The notes: generated from the letters alone by a model not told the origin. Positions 12,155-22,590 are shown, counted from the stretch's first letter. The stretch is 64,000 nucleotides of DNA from Rana temporaria (GCF_905171775.1 NC_053491.1:404574838-404638837); one strand, 5' to 3'. Program-made: numbers and translations.

Positions 12155-12265
12155 AGTGCCTTGAAAAAGTATTCATACCCCTTGACATTTTCCAAATTTT
12201 TTGTCATGTTGCAACCAAAAACTTAAATGTATTTTATTGGGATTTTATGTGATAGACTAAGGCTG
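12155..12265. mobile_element. Tc1-like terminal fragment
   Basis: CAGTGCCTTGAAAAAGTATT, then CATACCCCTTGA and GTATTTTATTGGGATTTTAT, match in reverse the terminus of the Tc1-like remnant at 63042-63597. Only the end is present; the rest is replaced by unrelated sequence from about 12262. Confidence 0.65.
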
Positions 12266-12368
12266 GCCATACAGAAAATGTGTGCTTTTGTTCGACCAAA
12301 ACAGCATGCAAATTTGTTTGAAATCCAGATAGAGGGGCAGATCCTCTGGTGCCGACATCGCAGGCGCG

Positions 12369-12460
12369 CTGGACAGGTAAGTGTCCATATTTTAAAAGTC
12401 AGCAGCTGCCGTATTTGTAGCTACTGGCTTTTAAAAAAAAGATTTGGGCGGACCTCCGTT
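12369..12460. mobile_element. 3' end of a TTAA-type short element
   Basis: It ends GGACCTCCG followed by TTTTAA (TTAA at 12461-12464), similar to the right end of 10845-11433. It contains a hairpin-like pair around GTCAGCAGCTGC and GTAGCTACTGGC, as at 56056-56110. The left end was not found. Confidence 0.5.
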
Positions 12461-12465
12461 TTAAG

Positions 12466-13099
12466 TAATCTTTCTCAGCATGGCTCCATTCAAGCCTGAA
12501 ACAGCTGCAGCCAAGTCCATCCTCACCACTAGAGGGTCTGGTGAATGGGGCAATTGGCGAAGATGATGGCAGCAGCATCCAAGGATGGGGCAATTACATC
12601 TGTGCTCCATGCAGGACCATGTTTTACTGGCATGGGGGTGCACAGGTGTTGCATGCATCTCTGTGCCAGCAGTGCCATAGCTGTCTATTGGGACGCAGTG
12701 GCTGCACAGACACAGGTGTTGCTGTCAAGGGGACTTCTATGCAGGTGCATGGCCCTGCACAAACCCAGGTGTGAGAACGTTTTTGTGTATAAATTCACTT
12801 TAATGTACGTTTTAAGTGGCCCATGAGTAAGTCCACCTACTGAACTTAACCAGCAACACAGACCATGCATAATAAAAAAAAATTGTAATTTTATTTAACA
12901 CACTAAGGCTATCCAACCCACAGTCAATCCATTGTGTTAAATTGGCAGAGGTGACTGAAAAATGCATTCAGCTATTCTGATAAATGAAATGTGAAAAAGG
13001 AGGCTTGCTTTTCTTCATTAACATAAATGCATTTTACTGGCCTTATCCGCACTCCCCGGGGTTTCCAAGATATGTCTGACACCAACTTATGACATCTAT
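12466..13099. other. No gene seen
   Basis: Unclassified, with CA/TG-rich words (12600-12780). Open frames here overlap on both strands and show no domain. Confidence 0.4.
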
Positions 13100-13560
13100 T
13101 TACCACTAATGTGCAGGGAAACATTCTCCCGTCCCCATGGAAGTTTGGATCTGCCAATCAGTCACATAAACAATGACTGGAGTCTTATCTTATTGTACAG
13201 TTGTTTCTGTGAGCTGAAGCTGGATCTCGGGCAGAAATGCTATAAAAATGTGGCCATTTTACTATCTGTTGGATTAGTGCAGCTGAGAGGAAATGTAGCT
13301 ATGGTGTAAAATGGTCTCATAAAAGTGACTTATTCCAAGGCTAAAGAGTAATTAGGCTATGTACTTTGGAAATAAACATCTTGCATGGCCAAAGATATGC
13401 TGGTTTATATGCCTTCGTTATTTTTGCTTGCCTGATACCACTTCAGTAAAAATAACAGGTGACAGCGCAATAGCTCAGTGAGAATAGTGTGCAAGATTCT
13501 CTCAGGCAAATGAACTAAACAGGATAATGAAGTAAACACAGTGGAGTTATTAGTTGGAAA
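13100..13560. other. Candidate conserved non-coding block
   Basis: Unique, moderately AT-rich sequence with AGTAATTAGG, ACAATGACTGGAG and CAGGATAATGAAGT words. No repeat termini and no coding frame. Composition resembles conserved enhancers, but this is untested. Confidence 0.3.
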
Positions 13561-14021
13561 TCTCTTTCTCTCCCATCCCTCCCTCCTTTTCTCTCCCTCT
13601 CTCTATCAAAAGAAAATTTGTAAAAATGTAGCATTTCCATAACATTTTTATGTAACTTTATCATGGAATAAAAGATTTAACACGATTGGTTACTATTGCC
13701 AACAACTCCACTTTTGTGACCACTTAAAAAAAATCTGTCTTTTAATGAATTAGTCCCTAAATTCCCTGTGTAATTGACCATAACCCCTAGCTTTACCAAT
13801 ACATTTCACTTGCATTCATTAATCCTATCCTGTATTTCTCACAATTATCACGTTAACTTAAAGCAGACCTTGTACTATGAGCAAAGTCCACTTATTTACC
13901 TAGAGTCCCCTCCCCATGCTGTAATGCTCACCCATTATTTTCTCCATGGGTCCCCACTATATAAAATTGTTTTGCCAAGTTGAACTTACCCTCTCCACAC
14001 TCCAGTGCTGTTCCTGACTTA

Positions 14022-14421
14022 TGCCGCGTCCACACAATCGGAAATTCCGACAGGAAAAGTCTGATGTGAGCTTTTGGTCGGAAATTCCGACCGTGTGTAT
14101 GCTCCATCAGAATATTTCTGTCGGAATTTCCATCTAGAAAAAATTGAGAGCTGGTTTGTAATTTTTTCGATGGGAAAAGTAATCGTCTGTATGCAAGGCC
14201 AACGGAGAAAAATCTTACGCACACTCGGAATCAAGTCAACGCATGCTCGGAAGCATTAAACTTAATTTTTCTTGGCTAGCCGTAATGTTTTACGTCATCG
14301 CATTCTTGACGGGCAGAATTTGGTGTGACCGTGTGTATGCAAGACAAGTTTGAGCCAGAATTCCATTGGAAAAAAAATCCACAGATTTCTTGTCAGATTT
14401 TCCGATGGTGTGTACACGACA
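14022..14421. mobile_element. GTACACAC-type short element, family B copy 1
   Basis: Left end TGCCGCGTCCACACAATCGG, right end GTGTGTACACGACA, flanked by TTA and TAA. The interior repeats AATTCCGAC and GTGTGTATGC words several times. Related copies: 29411-29751, 40836-41241, 42030-42232. Confidence 0.75.
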
Positions 14422-14491
14422 TAACTCACCAGTCCATCACCAGAGTTCCTTTTTAGGACAGAGTGACACTTTCTTTCTGCCCATATCCTTT

Positions 14492-15187
14492 GGGCCAGAT
14501 CCACATAGATCGGCACCGGCGCAGCGTATCTAAGATACGCTACGCCGCCGTAACTTACTTGGCTTTGTTTCAAATCCACAACGAATTTGCGGCGTAGTGT
14601 ATCTCTGGCGGCGGAATTCAAATCTGCGATTAGGGGGCGTGATTCATTTAAACGAAGCGCGTCCCCGCGCCGAATGAACTCATGCTCCGTTTCTAAATTT
14701 CCCACCGTGCATTGCGTGAAATGACTTTGCAAGGACGTCATTTTTTAAACTTGGACGTGACTTACGTCCATCCCGATTCATGGACGACTTCCGCAAAAAA
14801 AAGAAAAAATTCAAATTTCGACGCGGGAACAACGGCTATACTTAACATGGCAAATCTAACTATACGCCGCAAAAAAAGCAGCTTTACAGTAACTATACAC
14901 CGGAAAAAGCCGACTAGAGACGACGTAAGAGAATGCGACGGCCGCGCGTACGTTCGTGGATCGTCGGAAATAGCTAATTTGCATATCCGACGCGGAAAAC
15001 GACCCGAACTCCACCCAGCGGACGCAGAAGTATTGCATCTACGATCCGAAGGCGTACGAAGCCGTACGCCTGTCGGATCAAACCCAGATGCCGTCGTATC
15101 TTGGTTTGAGGATTCAAACTAAAGATACAACGCAGGAAATTTGAAATCAGTAGATACGCCGGCGTACTCTCACTGTGGATCTGGCCC
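14492..15187. mobile_element. CpG-rich short element, family F copy 1
   Basis: The inverted ends are GGGCCAGATCCACA and TGTGGATCTGGCCC, flanked by TTT on both sides (14489-14491, 15188-15190). The interior has TCGACGCGGGAACAACGG and GATACGCTACGCCGCCG, shared with copies at 47268-48001, 49677-50414 and 57451-58172. Non-coding despite a 136-residue frame. Confidence 0.8.
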
Positions 15188-15291
15188 TTTGAGTCCATCC
15201 TGTTGTTTACAGGCCCCTCTAGGGGGTGCATCATCAAACTGGGGTCATGGCTCTCCAGGGCTGAGCTGTGTCATCATGTAATTTTGTATTA

Positions 15292-15296
15292 GTCCT
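15292..15296. repeat. Target duplication, left copy (GTCCT)
   Basis: Identical to 23495-23499, immediately outside the right LTR. Confidence 0.85.
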
Positions 15297-16190
15297 TATG
15301 CAGCGTCCCACTCAGGACATGTGGGAACTGCAAAAGTATTACTTCTTTGTCATTGCTATATTGCATGTCATTTTGCATTGTATACCTGTGGTATCCCTGT
15401 TCATAGGCTGGTCAGGTGTGCTTCTTACTTCCCACCACAAGATGGGGATAGCACCACTCTGGGAAATCTATCCCAGCTCAGGCTTATCTGTGGTCAGTAG
15501 TTGAGTACAGGAAGCAGTATGGAGAGAGAAAGGAGAATGTGAAGGTCAGTCCAGAGAAGGGACACATTTATACTGCTAAAATCAAAGGATAAAAGCCATT
15601 AATCGGCAGCAAGGACCTTTGAGTATACAGGTGAAGGATTTATTAGCCTCCGGCAACCTCACCCATGTCACTGGATTCAAAAAGGACCAGACACAAGTAA
15701 GCATTATTACTGAACCACAGCCTGAGTCCAGGCCTCCTAAAGCCTATTAGCAGTGGATCAGCAGAATTCCTCTATTTACCCAGAGACTGTATTCTAACTG
15801 GATGTTTGTACTGCAACCAAAACCAGACACAGTAAAAGTTGTGAGTTGTATTCTGCCACTGTCTATCTCATTCTTTAACATTGTTACTACAACTGGTTGT
15901 ACCACCATTAACGGTACTGGCGTCACGACTAATATCATCAAGGGACCCAGCCGCCACAAGCACTCTAAACACCCCTGTCATCACGGGCACCTCAACCACC
16001 ATCTTGGCTGGCGTTTCCCTATCGCAGAGCGTGCCCCGGAGGATTTCGTGCTATCTTCCCTTTCACTGTGCGACCGGCCCAGGGAGGCTTTCTGCTAACC
16101 GTGAGTAAACCGATGAACTGTATTATTGCTGTCTCTCATCGGCCCACCGTGCACCTCACGTGTTCCCCTGCGGTTCTGGCTCGTCGCATA
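15297..16190 (+). repeat. 5' LTR of the Ty3/gypsy-type element
   Basis: It matches 22601-23494 along its whole length except the last two bases (TA here, CT there). The classical TG..CA core is 15299-16188, 890 bp; the duplication places the true left end two bases earlier, giving TATG..CATA. U3, R and U5 are not assigned. GATAAAAG at 15588-15595 is a possible TATA-like box, and no AATAAA is obvious. Short frames in it are present in both LTRs and are not genes. Confidence 0.95.
15588..15595 (+). promoter_or_regulatory. Possible TATA-like box of the LTR promoter
   Basis: GATAAAAG is the best TATA-like word in the left third of the LTR. Placement of transcription start is a guess. Confidence 0.2.
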
Positions 16191-16198
16191 AGAAAAAT

Positions 16199-16214
16199 TG
16201 GCGTCACGAACAGG
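16199..16214 (+). promoter_or_regulatory. Primer-binding site
   Basis: TGGCGTCACGAACAGG begins with TGG, the complement of a tRNA CCA end, 8-10 nt past the LTR. It resembles the lysine-tRNA type site (TGGCG..CGAACAGG) but has an extra base and substitutions, so the primer tRNA is not assigned. Its first 11 bases also occur in each LTR (15918-15928, 23222-23232). Confidence 0.7.
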
Positions 16215-16906
16215 ATAATTACCCCTGCGCCTTATCTAAAAGACTGTTGCATCAGAATAAGCCCCTTTGCTTTATTGAGAGACTATTTACTTATTGCATG
16301 CTGTGTGGGGCCACAGAACTGTTTAAACTGTTTAAAAATTGCATGGAAGCGTTATCCCAGTTATCAGCATAAAAATCGCAGCATCCAATTTGTGTGTTAA
16401 CAAAACTACATGCAGTATTTGAATTGACTATTTCCATTCACTTAAAATGGCTGCCAGAGACCTTCTTGTCCAAAAATTCCTGCGCCATCACTGTGGATAG
16501 GTTAGTGACACCCCCTGAAGAGCGGGAAAGTTTGGTGCCACCTATTTATGCAAAATTGTCCGGCCAGCCCGCCTTACCTTTGCTGTGTCAATCCTGGGAG
16601 GAAAGTGTGACAAACGCACGCCCCAGAAGTCGCGAGACTTTGCATGCGAGCAAAAGGAGAGAAAATAATCGCATTGCTTGCCGTCCGAGCAGTAATCGCA
16701 GCCCGTCAGGTGCCTCTACTAACTATAAGGAGCACTGAACTCTGCCAGAGACCCAAAATCAACATTGCTGCAGCATTGTATTCAGCCGGCATTAAATTCT
16801 TAAAGGGCCATACACCCGCAAGACAGCGGTTGCCCATAGCAACAACGCACAAAAAGTGTCTAAAAACGCATTTGACTTACCTAACTAGAACTCACCTGCT
16901 GTTACC
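16215..16906 (+). other. Untranslated leader of the retrotransposon
   Basis: About 690 nt between primer-binding site and gag. Short frames here have no recognised domain. It would hold the packaging signal, which cannot be located by eye. Confidence 0.6.
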
Positions 16907-17962
16907 ATGTCTGTGCAAGGAGATGACGTGCAGCCCGACCTCAGAGGACCCCCTGCATCAGCCGCAGTCGGTCCCAATGCAATACCAACCGCTGCAGCAC
17001 CAAGTTTAATGCCTTTAACCATGCCTTATTATTTTGGGGCCCCCTGGTTCCCACGATATTCTGGGGAAATTCATACTTTAAGGGACTTTAAAGAAAAAAT
17101 TCTGGCTATGTTCAGATTGTACCCTGTATCCTCAGAGCAACAGATGGAGATTCTTCTTGCGCAATTGGAAGGAGCTGCGCTCAGAGAAGTGAAATCTTGG
17201 CCGAGCTCAGAGAGAAAGACCATGGAGCAGATTTTTCAACGTCTCTACACCACCTTTGAACCCAGTACCGTGTCAGAGGTCAAGATGAGGTTCTTCAGCA
17301 AGAGACAGCAATCTGGTGAGTCACTCAGAGACTTTGCATTATCTTTGCAGGAAGCCCTTAGAGCTGTTGTCCAAGTAGACCCCCGTGAGGCAGAAAATCA
17401 GGACAAAACCCTGAAAGAACAATTTATTGAAGGCGTCCATACAGACAATCTAAAGAGCCAACTAAGAATGTTAGCCGCCCAACATCCAAGCGCTACCTTC
17501 TTAGATTTTAAAGAACTAGCTATCAGCATACTGGGAAAAAGCCCACCAACAGAACCTGTTAGATCTGTTGACGTGCCTGTATCACAGCTGGTTACCCCTG
17601 TAAAGTCTTTACCTATAGTCAGTCAGGCAACCCAAGCTCCAGTTCCTGACGCAGTTGCTGCCTTGACGGAGCAAGTCCGTTTTCTGACAAAAAGTCTGGA
17701 GAAAGTCCACCAAAAATTGGAACAATGGGAGAAACCATTAATGCTAGAGGATGAGAAACCTGTGTCCAGAAGACTCTTCCCCTCTAATTCTAGAGAGACT
17801 TATTCCAGAAATTCTGGCGGACGCCCCCCTGACCACACTAGTACCCCTAAGCGGCCTATCTGCACGTACTGTCACAAACCAGGCCATACAGGAGCAACCT
17901 GCTGGCAGTTAAACGAGCAACCCCCGAGGCCAAGGACCACCCCTCGGGAGGTAAACCAATAG
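16907..17962 (+). CDS. gag: Gag polyprotein (capsid and nucleocapsid)
   Basis: 351 residues. The structural protein assembles the cytoplasmic particle and packages element RNA. After a proline/alanine-rich N-terminus (1-45), residues about 46-215 look like the Ty3/gypsy capsid domain (Retrotrans_gag type): PRYSGEIHTLRDFK, then a LAQLEGAALREVKSW helix and MRFFSKRQQSGESLRDFAL. Residues about 240-285 hold a likely coiled region (LTEQVRFLTKSLEKVHQKLE). One CCHC zinc knuckle at 319-332 (C-x2-C-x4-H-x4-C) is the nucleocapsid. The start has A at -3, a favourable context. The stop at 17960-17962 lies inside the frameshift structure, so most ribosomes should end here and yield free Gag. Intact and complete. 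Confidence 0.95.
   Translation: MSVQGDDVQPDLRGPPASAAVGPNAIPTAAAPSLMPLTMPYYFGAPWFPRYSGEIHTLRDFKEKILAMFRLYPVSSEQQMEILLAQLEGAALREVKSWPSSERKTMEQIFQRLYTTFEPSTVSEVKMRFFSKRQQSGESLRDFALSLQEALRAVVQVDPREAENQDKTLKEQFIEGVHTDNLKSQLRMLAAQHPSATFLDFKELAISILGKSPPTEPVRSVDVPVSQLVTPVKSLPIVSQATQAPVPDAVAALTEQVRFLTKSLEKVHQKLEQWEKPLMLEDEKPVSRRLFPSNSRETYSRNSGGRPPDHTSTPKRPICTYCHKPGHTGATCWQLNEQPPRPRTTPREVNQ
17851..17962 (+). other. gag-pol reading-frame overlap
   Basis: The pol frame is open from just after a TAA at 17848-17850, while gag ends at 17962. This gives a 112-nt overlap, with pol in the -1 frame relative to gag. A -1 slip anywhere here would join the two products. Confidence 0.9.
17908..17914 (+). promoter_or_regulatory. 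-1 frameshift slippery heptamer GTTAAAC
   Basis: The heptamer sits in the gag frame as G TTA AAC, so both tRNAs can re-pair one base back into the pol frame. GUUAAAC is a functional slippery site in arteriviruses (established knowledge). No better heptamer is present in the overlap. Confidence 0.85.
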
Positions 17963-17966
17963 GTCC
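17923..17966 (+). promoter_or_regulatory. Frameshift-stimulating stem-loop, possible pseudoknot
   Basis: CCCGAGG at 17923-17929 pairs perfectly with CCTCGGG at 17942-17948 around a 12-nt loop, starting 8 nt after the heptamer, the usual spacing. GGACC in the loop (17934-17938) can also pair with GGTCC at 17962-17966. That would give an H-type pseudoknot with connectors of 4, 3 and 13 nt. The pseudoknot is inference; the stem is exact. Confidence 0.75.
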
Positions 17967-17982
17967 AGAAGATCCCCACTGG

Positions 17983-20900
17983 ATGCCAAGATACGTTGGA
18001 TCCCGTCCTGAAGTGGCACTTCAAATAAATGGAGTTCCTTTTGTTGCCCTAGTTGACACCGGATCCCAAGTCACCACCATCCAACAAGCAGCCTTTGAAA
18101 AATACTGGGATCAAAATCAGCTTACCCAGCCTCCAGAATCCTGGCTGAGTCTCATAGCCAGTAACGGCAAACCCATACCAGTCCATGGTTATTGGGAACC
18201 TACCATTCAAGTAGGAGGAACTACACTACCTCGACAAGGCCTTATTGTGGTACAAGTCAGAGACAATAACCCTAACCCTCCAATAGTCCTAGGAATGAAT
18301 GTCCTTAGGAACTGTTATGTTGAGATGCTAGAAGCCTTGCACCAGTTAGTGCCTACTGCCCCTCCTGATTCTAAGAAGGTGATCCAACAAACCATCCGTG
18401 TACTAAATGCGCAACAGAGATTCACCAACGAAAAAGGAGAAATTTGCTGTGCCCGCATCCGGGATAAGCAACCTGTGATCCTCAAACCCAACACCGAAAC
18501 TCTCTTGTGGTGCCGAGCTGTAGTCGGAATCCAAGGTCAAGACTACCAAGCCCTGGTAGAGCCTGTTGTTTTGGAAGACTATCCTCTAGTTAGAGCTGCA
18601 AGGAGCCTAGTAACCGTCTCTGAAGGTAAAGTGCCTATACGACTCCTAAACTTGAGTGATAGCAGTGTAACACTATCAAAACACCTTCCTATTGCACAGC
18701 TAATCCAAGTCACTTTTCAAGATGTCATCAGTGTGGCTACAGCTACCACAGAGCAAATTCCCAAGAGACAGAACCCCCAGGACCAAAATGTAAACACATC
18801 CTGGTGGAAAGAACTTCATGTGGGAGATGCTTCCACACCAGCAAACCAAGTGGAGGGAGTACTAAAAATTGTGAAGGAGCTTCACCTTGCCTTCAGTAAG
18901 CATTCCACCGACTATGGAGAAGTGGATATCATCAAGCACTCCATTCCTACAGGTTCACACCCACCGATCAAGGAAAGATATCGGCCTATACCACCAACTA
19001 TGTACCAATCCGTAAAGCAAATGATCCAAGAGATGAAGGACTCCAATGTCATTAGAGACAGCCATAGTCCATGGGCTGCACCTCTAGTCCTTGTCCGTAA
19101 GAAGGATGGTAACATCAGATTCTGTGTGGATTACAGAAAAATTAACCAAATCACCCACAAGGATGCTTACCCTTTACCACGCATAGAGGAATCTTTGACA
19201 GCTTTAGGATCTTCAGCCTACTTCTCTACCCTTGATTTAACCAGTGGATACTGGCAAGTACCCATGGCACCTGAAGATCGTGAGAAGACTGCATTTACCA
19301 CCCCGATGGGCCTATTTGAGTTCAACCGCATGCCTTTTGGACTTTGCAATGCGCCCGGAACCTTTCAAAGATTAATGGAGCATTTTTTAGGACACAAAAA
19401 TTTTGAAACCGTTCTGTTGTACTTAGATGATGTCATCATCTACTCCAAATCTTATGAAGATCACTTGAAACATTTGGCTGAAGTTTTTCAAATCCTCATT
19501 AAACATGGACTCAAAGTCAAACCATCCAAGTGCTATCTACTGAAGACAGAAGTCAAATACTTAGGGCATATTGTAAGCTCTGAAGGTGTTAAACCGGATC
19601 CAGAGAAGATAGCCGCAGTCTGGAATTGGCCTACTCCTACTACAGTGAAAGAAGTGAGGAGCTTTCTCAGTTTCGCAGGATACTACAGACGCTTTATTCC
19701 TCACTTTGCCCAAATTGCGGGGCCAATATTAGAACTTCTGAGAGGACATCCTAAGAGGTACCAAAAGTCTCCAATACCAGTCGAATGGAACACAGAAAGA
19801 GAAATTGCCTTCCAGCTCCTAAAGAAGAAGTTAACAGAACCACCAATCCTAGGCTATCCAGATTACCAGAAGCCATTTCATCTTTACACAGATGCTAGTA
19901 AGAAAGGTCTGGGAGCTGTCCTATCGCAGGTACAGGAAGGAAAAGAAAGAGTTATTTCCTACGCTAGTAGATCTCTTAAAGGTACTGAAAGAAACGACCA
20001 AAACTATAGTTCCTTCAAATTGGAATTCCTCGCACTCGTGTGGGCTGTTACAGAAAAATTTAAAGATTACCTTGCCGCAACACCATTTGTGGCCTTCACA
20101 GATAACAACCCGCTAGCACATCTGAATACCGCCAAGTTGGGAGCATTGGAACAAAGATGGGCCTCACGCCTAGCTAACTACGATTTCACCATAAAATACA
20201 GAACAGGAAAAGCAAATGAAAATGCGGATGCATTATCCCGTCTGCCTACCCAAGAAGACCCTACTACACAGGAAGATGTTTGGGAAGAGGTAGAAATGCC
20301 AGCTTTTTACAAAAATTTTGCCCAACAAGACCTTATCACCATCAAAGGAAGAGAAGTCCTTAATCTTCAACAACAAGTGGATCCAAGATCCCAAGTGGAC
20401 AAAGAAAGGTGGATCAAGCTGCAAAATGAAAGCAGAGTGTTGGGAGAACTGCAAGATTTCTTCACCAGCGGAAGAACCCCTGAAAGAATTCGCAGAAGAA
20501 ATGCTGATCCAGAATTGTCAAAACTTTGGAGACACAGAAAACATCTCTTCCTACAGAAGGGCCTACTATTAAGAAGAACTTTAGACCCAATTACCTCGGA
20601 TTGTCTATACCAAATCTTAATACCACGCCGAGATGCAAGAATCATTCTTGAGATGTATCATGATCAATCAGGACACTTTGGCGTGCAGAAGACAGAAGCC
20701 ACCATCCGTAGAAGATTCTACTGGATTGGGATGAGAGGAGACATTGAAAAGTGGTGTCGAGAATGTTCCACCTGTGCTGTTGGAAGAAATGAAAAACATG
20801 ACCAAAAAGCACCCTTACATCCCATTGTAAGCCAAACACCGCTAGAAATAGTTGCGATTGACCATGTGAAGCTGGAACCAAGTCGCTCAGGTTACACATA

Positions 20901-22074
20901 CGCCACGACCATCATTGATCATTATACCAAATTTGTTGTAGCCGTACCTGTCAAGGACCTGACCGCTAAAACAACTGCAGACGCCTTCTGGAAACATTTC
21001 CTATTGCCATATGGATGCCCAGAAAGAATCCTTACAGATCAGGGATCTGCCTTTGAGTCGCAACTCTTCAAAGAACTGTGTACACTTCACAATTGCCAGA
21101 AAATCAGGACCACAGCCTACCACCCTCAAGGGAATGGACTTTGCGAGAAAATGAACCAAACTTTAATTGAGATGTTAAGAGCAGTACCTCCTGCTACAAG
21201 AAGTGATTGGCCTACTCTATTGCCTCAATTGATGTACACCTACAATAACACCATTCACTGTTCTACTGGGTATACACCTTACTATCTCATGTTTGGCCGA
21301 CAAGGTAAACTACCTGCTGACCATACTTTGGGCGTACAAGTGCCTGATGCAATCAACCCTCTACCAAAGACTGATTGGGTGAGTGAGCACCAAAGACGTC
21401 TGATTGATGCACAAGAAATTGTTCAACATCGCATGGAACGTGCTCATGAAAAGCAACAAAGAGATTATAACCAATTTGCCAAAGCAGAACCTCTCAAAAT
21501 TGGTGACCATGTATGGTTAAAAAACAACCATCGCACCAGCAAGTTAGATAGCAAATGGGAGAGAGAACCTTACACCATTACAGCTATTCTCAATCCAGAG
21601 ACTGATACTTATGAGATCACTAAAGAAAACAAATCACGTGTAGTACATCGCAATCGCCTTAAGTTATGTCTCAAGGAAAGTACTCAAGAAGAAACTCTTC
21701 AAGAAGAAGCTATCCAAGAGGAAACACAATCCATAGAACCAGAGCCTACAAAACCATCTGATTCAGAGAATCCACTACAGTCTTTTGGAAAAGCATTATT
21801 AGACTCTGATCCTTTACAATGGTTCCTTACACCATGGCTCAATATCTTAGTGCCTGCCAAGAACAATACAACCGCACTTCAACCAGAGGAGCTATCTCAA
21901 GAAATGTCTACTACAGCTCAAGAGACACCAAGTTCCCTTGAAACAAGGCCTGTAGAAACTCAGCCACTAAGAAGATCTGACAGAACTACAAGAGGACGAC
22001 CACCTGTCCGTTTGGAGGATTACCTGCACCAGCAGCCGAGAAGTCGACTACCGACTCTGTCATCTCATCGTTGA
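17983..22074 (+). CDS. pol: Pol polyprotein: protease, RT, RNase H, integrase
   Basis: 1363 residues from the first ATG; the natural product is probably a Gag-Pol fusion by -1 frameshifting, so this ATG need not be used. Aspartic protease: DTGS with catalytic D25 and ILGM-like VLGMNVL near 104. Reverse transcriptase about 320-500: D418 (LDLTSGYWQ) and YLDD at 480-483. RNase H: D637, E681, D707. Integrase: zinc finger H893, H898, C928, C931, then D960, D1019, E1055 (D,D35E spacing), and a GPY/F-like module near 1190-1225. The C-terminal 120 residues are S/T/Q/E-rich with no chromodomain. Copies RNA into DNA and inserts it. No damaged catalytic residue found. Confidence 0.97.
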   Translation: MPRYVGSRPEVALQINGVPFVALVDTGSQVTTIQQAAFEKYWDQNQLTQPPESWLSLIASNGKPIPVHGYWEPTIQVGGTTLPRQGLIVVQVRDNNPNPPIVLGMNVLRNCYVEMLEALHQLVPTAPPDSKKVIQQTIRVLNAQQRFTNEKGEICCARIRDKQPVILKPNTETLLWCRAVVGIQGQDYQALVEPVVLEDYPLVRAARSLVTVSEGKVPIRLLNLSDSSVTLSKHLPIAQLIQVTFQDVISVATATTEQIPKRQNPQDQNVNTSWWKELHVGDASTPANQVEGVLKIVKELHLAFSKHSTDYGEVDIIKHSIPTGSHPPIKERYRPIPPTMYQSVKQMIQEMKDSNVIRDSHSPWAAPLVLVRKKDGNIRFCVDYRKINQITHKDAYPLPRIEESLTALGSSAYFSTLDLTSGYWQVPMAPEDREKTAFTTPMGLFEFNRMPFGLCNAPGTFQRLMEHFLGHKNFETVLLYLDDVIIYSKSYEDHLKHLAEVFQILIKHGLKVKPSKCYLLKTEVKYLGHIVSSEGVKPDPEKIAAVWNWPTPTTVKEVRSFLSFAGYYRRFIPHFAQIAGPILELLRGHPKRYQKSPIPVEWNTEREIAFQLLKKKLTEPPILGYPDYQKPFHLYTDASKKGLGAVLSQVQEGKERVISYASRSLKGTERNDQNYSSFKLEFLALVWAVTEKFKDYLAATPFVAFTDNNPLAHLNTAKLGALEQRWASRLANYDFTIKYRTGKANENADALSRLPTQEDPTTQEDVWEEVEMPAFYKNFAQQDLITIKGREVLNLQQQVDPRSQVDKERWIKLQNESRVLGELQDFFTSGRTPERIRRRNADPELSKLWRHRKHLFLQKGLLLRRTLDPITSDCLYQILIPRRDARIILEMYHDQSGHFGVQKTEATIRRRFYWIGMRGDIEKWCRECSTCAVGRNEKHDQKAPLHPIVSQTPLEIVAIDHVKLEPSRSGYTYATTIIDHYTKFVVAVPVKDLTAKTTADAFWKHFLLPYGCPERILTDQGSAFESQLFKELCTLHNCQKIRTTAYHPQGNGLCEKMNQTLIEMLRAVPPATRSDWPTLLPQLMYTYNNTIHCSTGYTPYYLMFGRQGKLPADHTLGVQVPDAINPLPKTDWVSEHQRRLIDAQEIVQHRMERAHEKQQRDYNQFAKAEPLKIGDHVWLKNNHRTSKLDSKWEREPYTITAILNPETDTYEITKENKSRVVHRNRLKLCLKESTQEETLQEEAIQEETQSIEPEPTKPSDSENPLQSFGKALLDSDPLQWFLTPWLNILVPAKNNTTALQPEELSQEMSTTAQETPSSLETRPVETQPLRRSDRTTRGRPPVRLEDYLHQQPRSRLPTLSSHR

Positions 22075-22590
22075 GTGCATCCTTACATCGTCTGAAGTTC
22101 CAGAGTGAGAAGAAGACTTACTTGGGATATTATGTTTATTTCCTTTAAAGGACTTTTCAAAAGGACTACATACCTACTGTTTTGCAACGTTCAAGCCTGT
22201 ACCCGGAGATAGACTTTCACGTACCTGAGCCTCCGTGATATTCATCTGTTGACATTTTCCTGTGCCCAGGGAACGGACTCATACCCTGTGAGCCTCCTGA
22301 GATGTTATTTTTGTTTTGTTTTTCTTTTTCCATCTCATCGTGGACTATTCTGGTTTTGCCATACATCACCAGTCTTCAGAGGAAAAACTACACCCCTTTT
22401 TGTCACCTCTTGTCACATTTCGTTGTTGCCTGAGATATGTTTGCCTAACCCATTTTACTTGCAGATACAAGAAGTACAAGAATGGGGTTATATTGTTATT
22501 TCCTATGCATGCATGCTTTTCCATTTCTCTTATATCGTACAGGAAGACACAACATCGAGTCAAAAGTGTGCCGAGGTCGACACACGTTTT
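22075..22590 (+). other. 3' untranslated region of the retrotransposon
   Basis: Between the pol stop and the polypurine tract. Frames up to 162 residues read partly into the LTR and lack a signal peptide, membrane anchor or fusion motif arrangement, so no env gene is called. Confidence 0.75.

Noticed and set aside
17951..17957. Alternative slippery site GGTAAAC near the gag stop
   Set aside because: The first three bases are not compatible with re-pairing in the P site, and no structure follows at the right spacing; GTTAAAC fits fully.
18912..20899. Minus-strand frames within pol
   Set aside because: Shadow frames of the pol gene.
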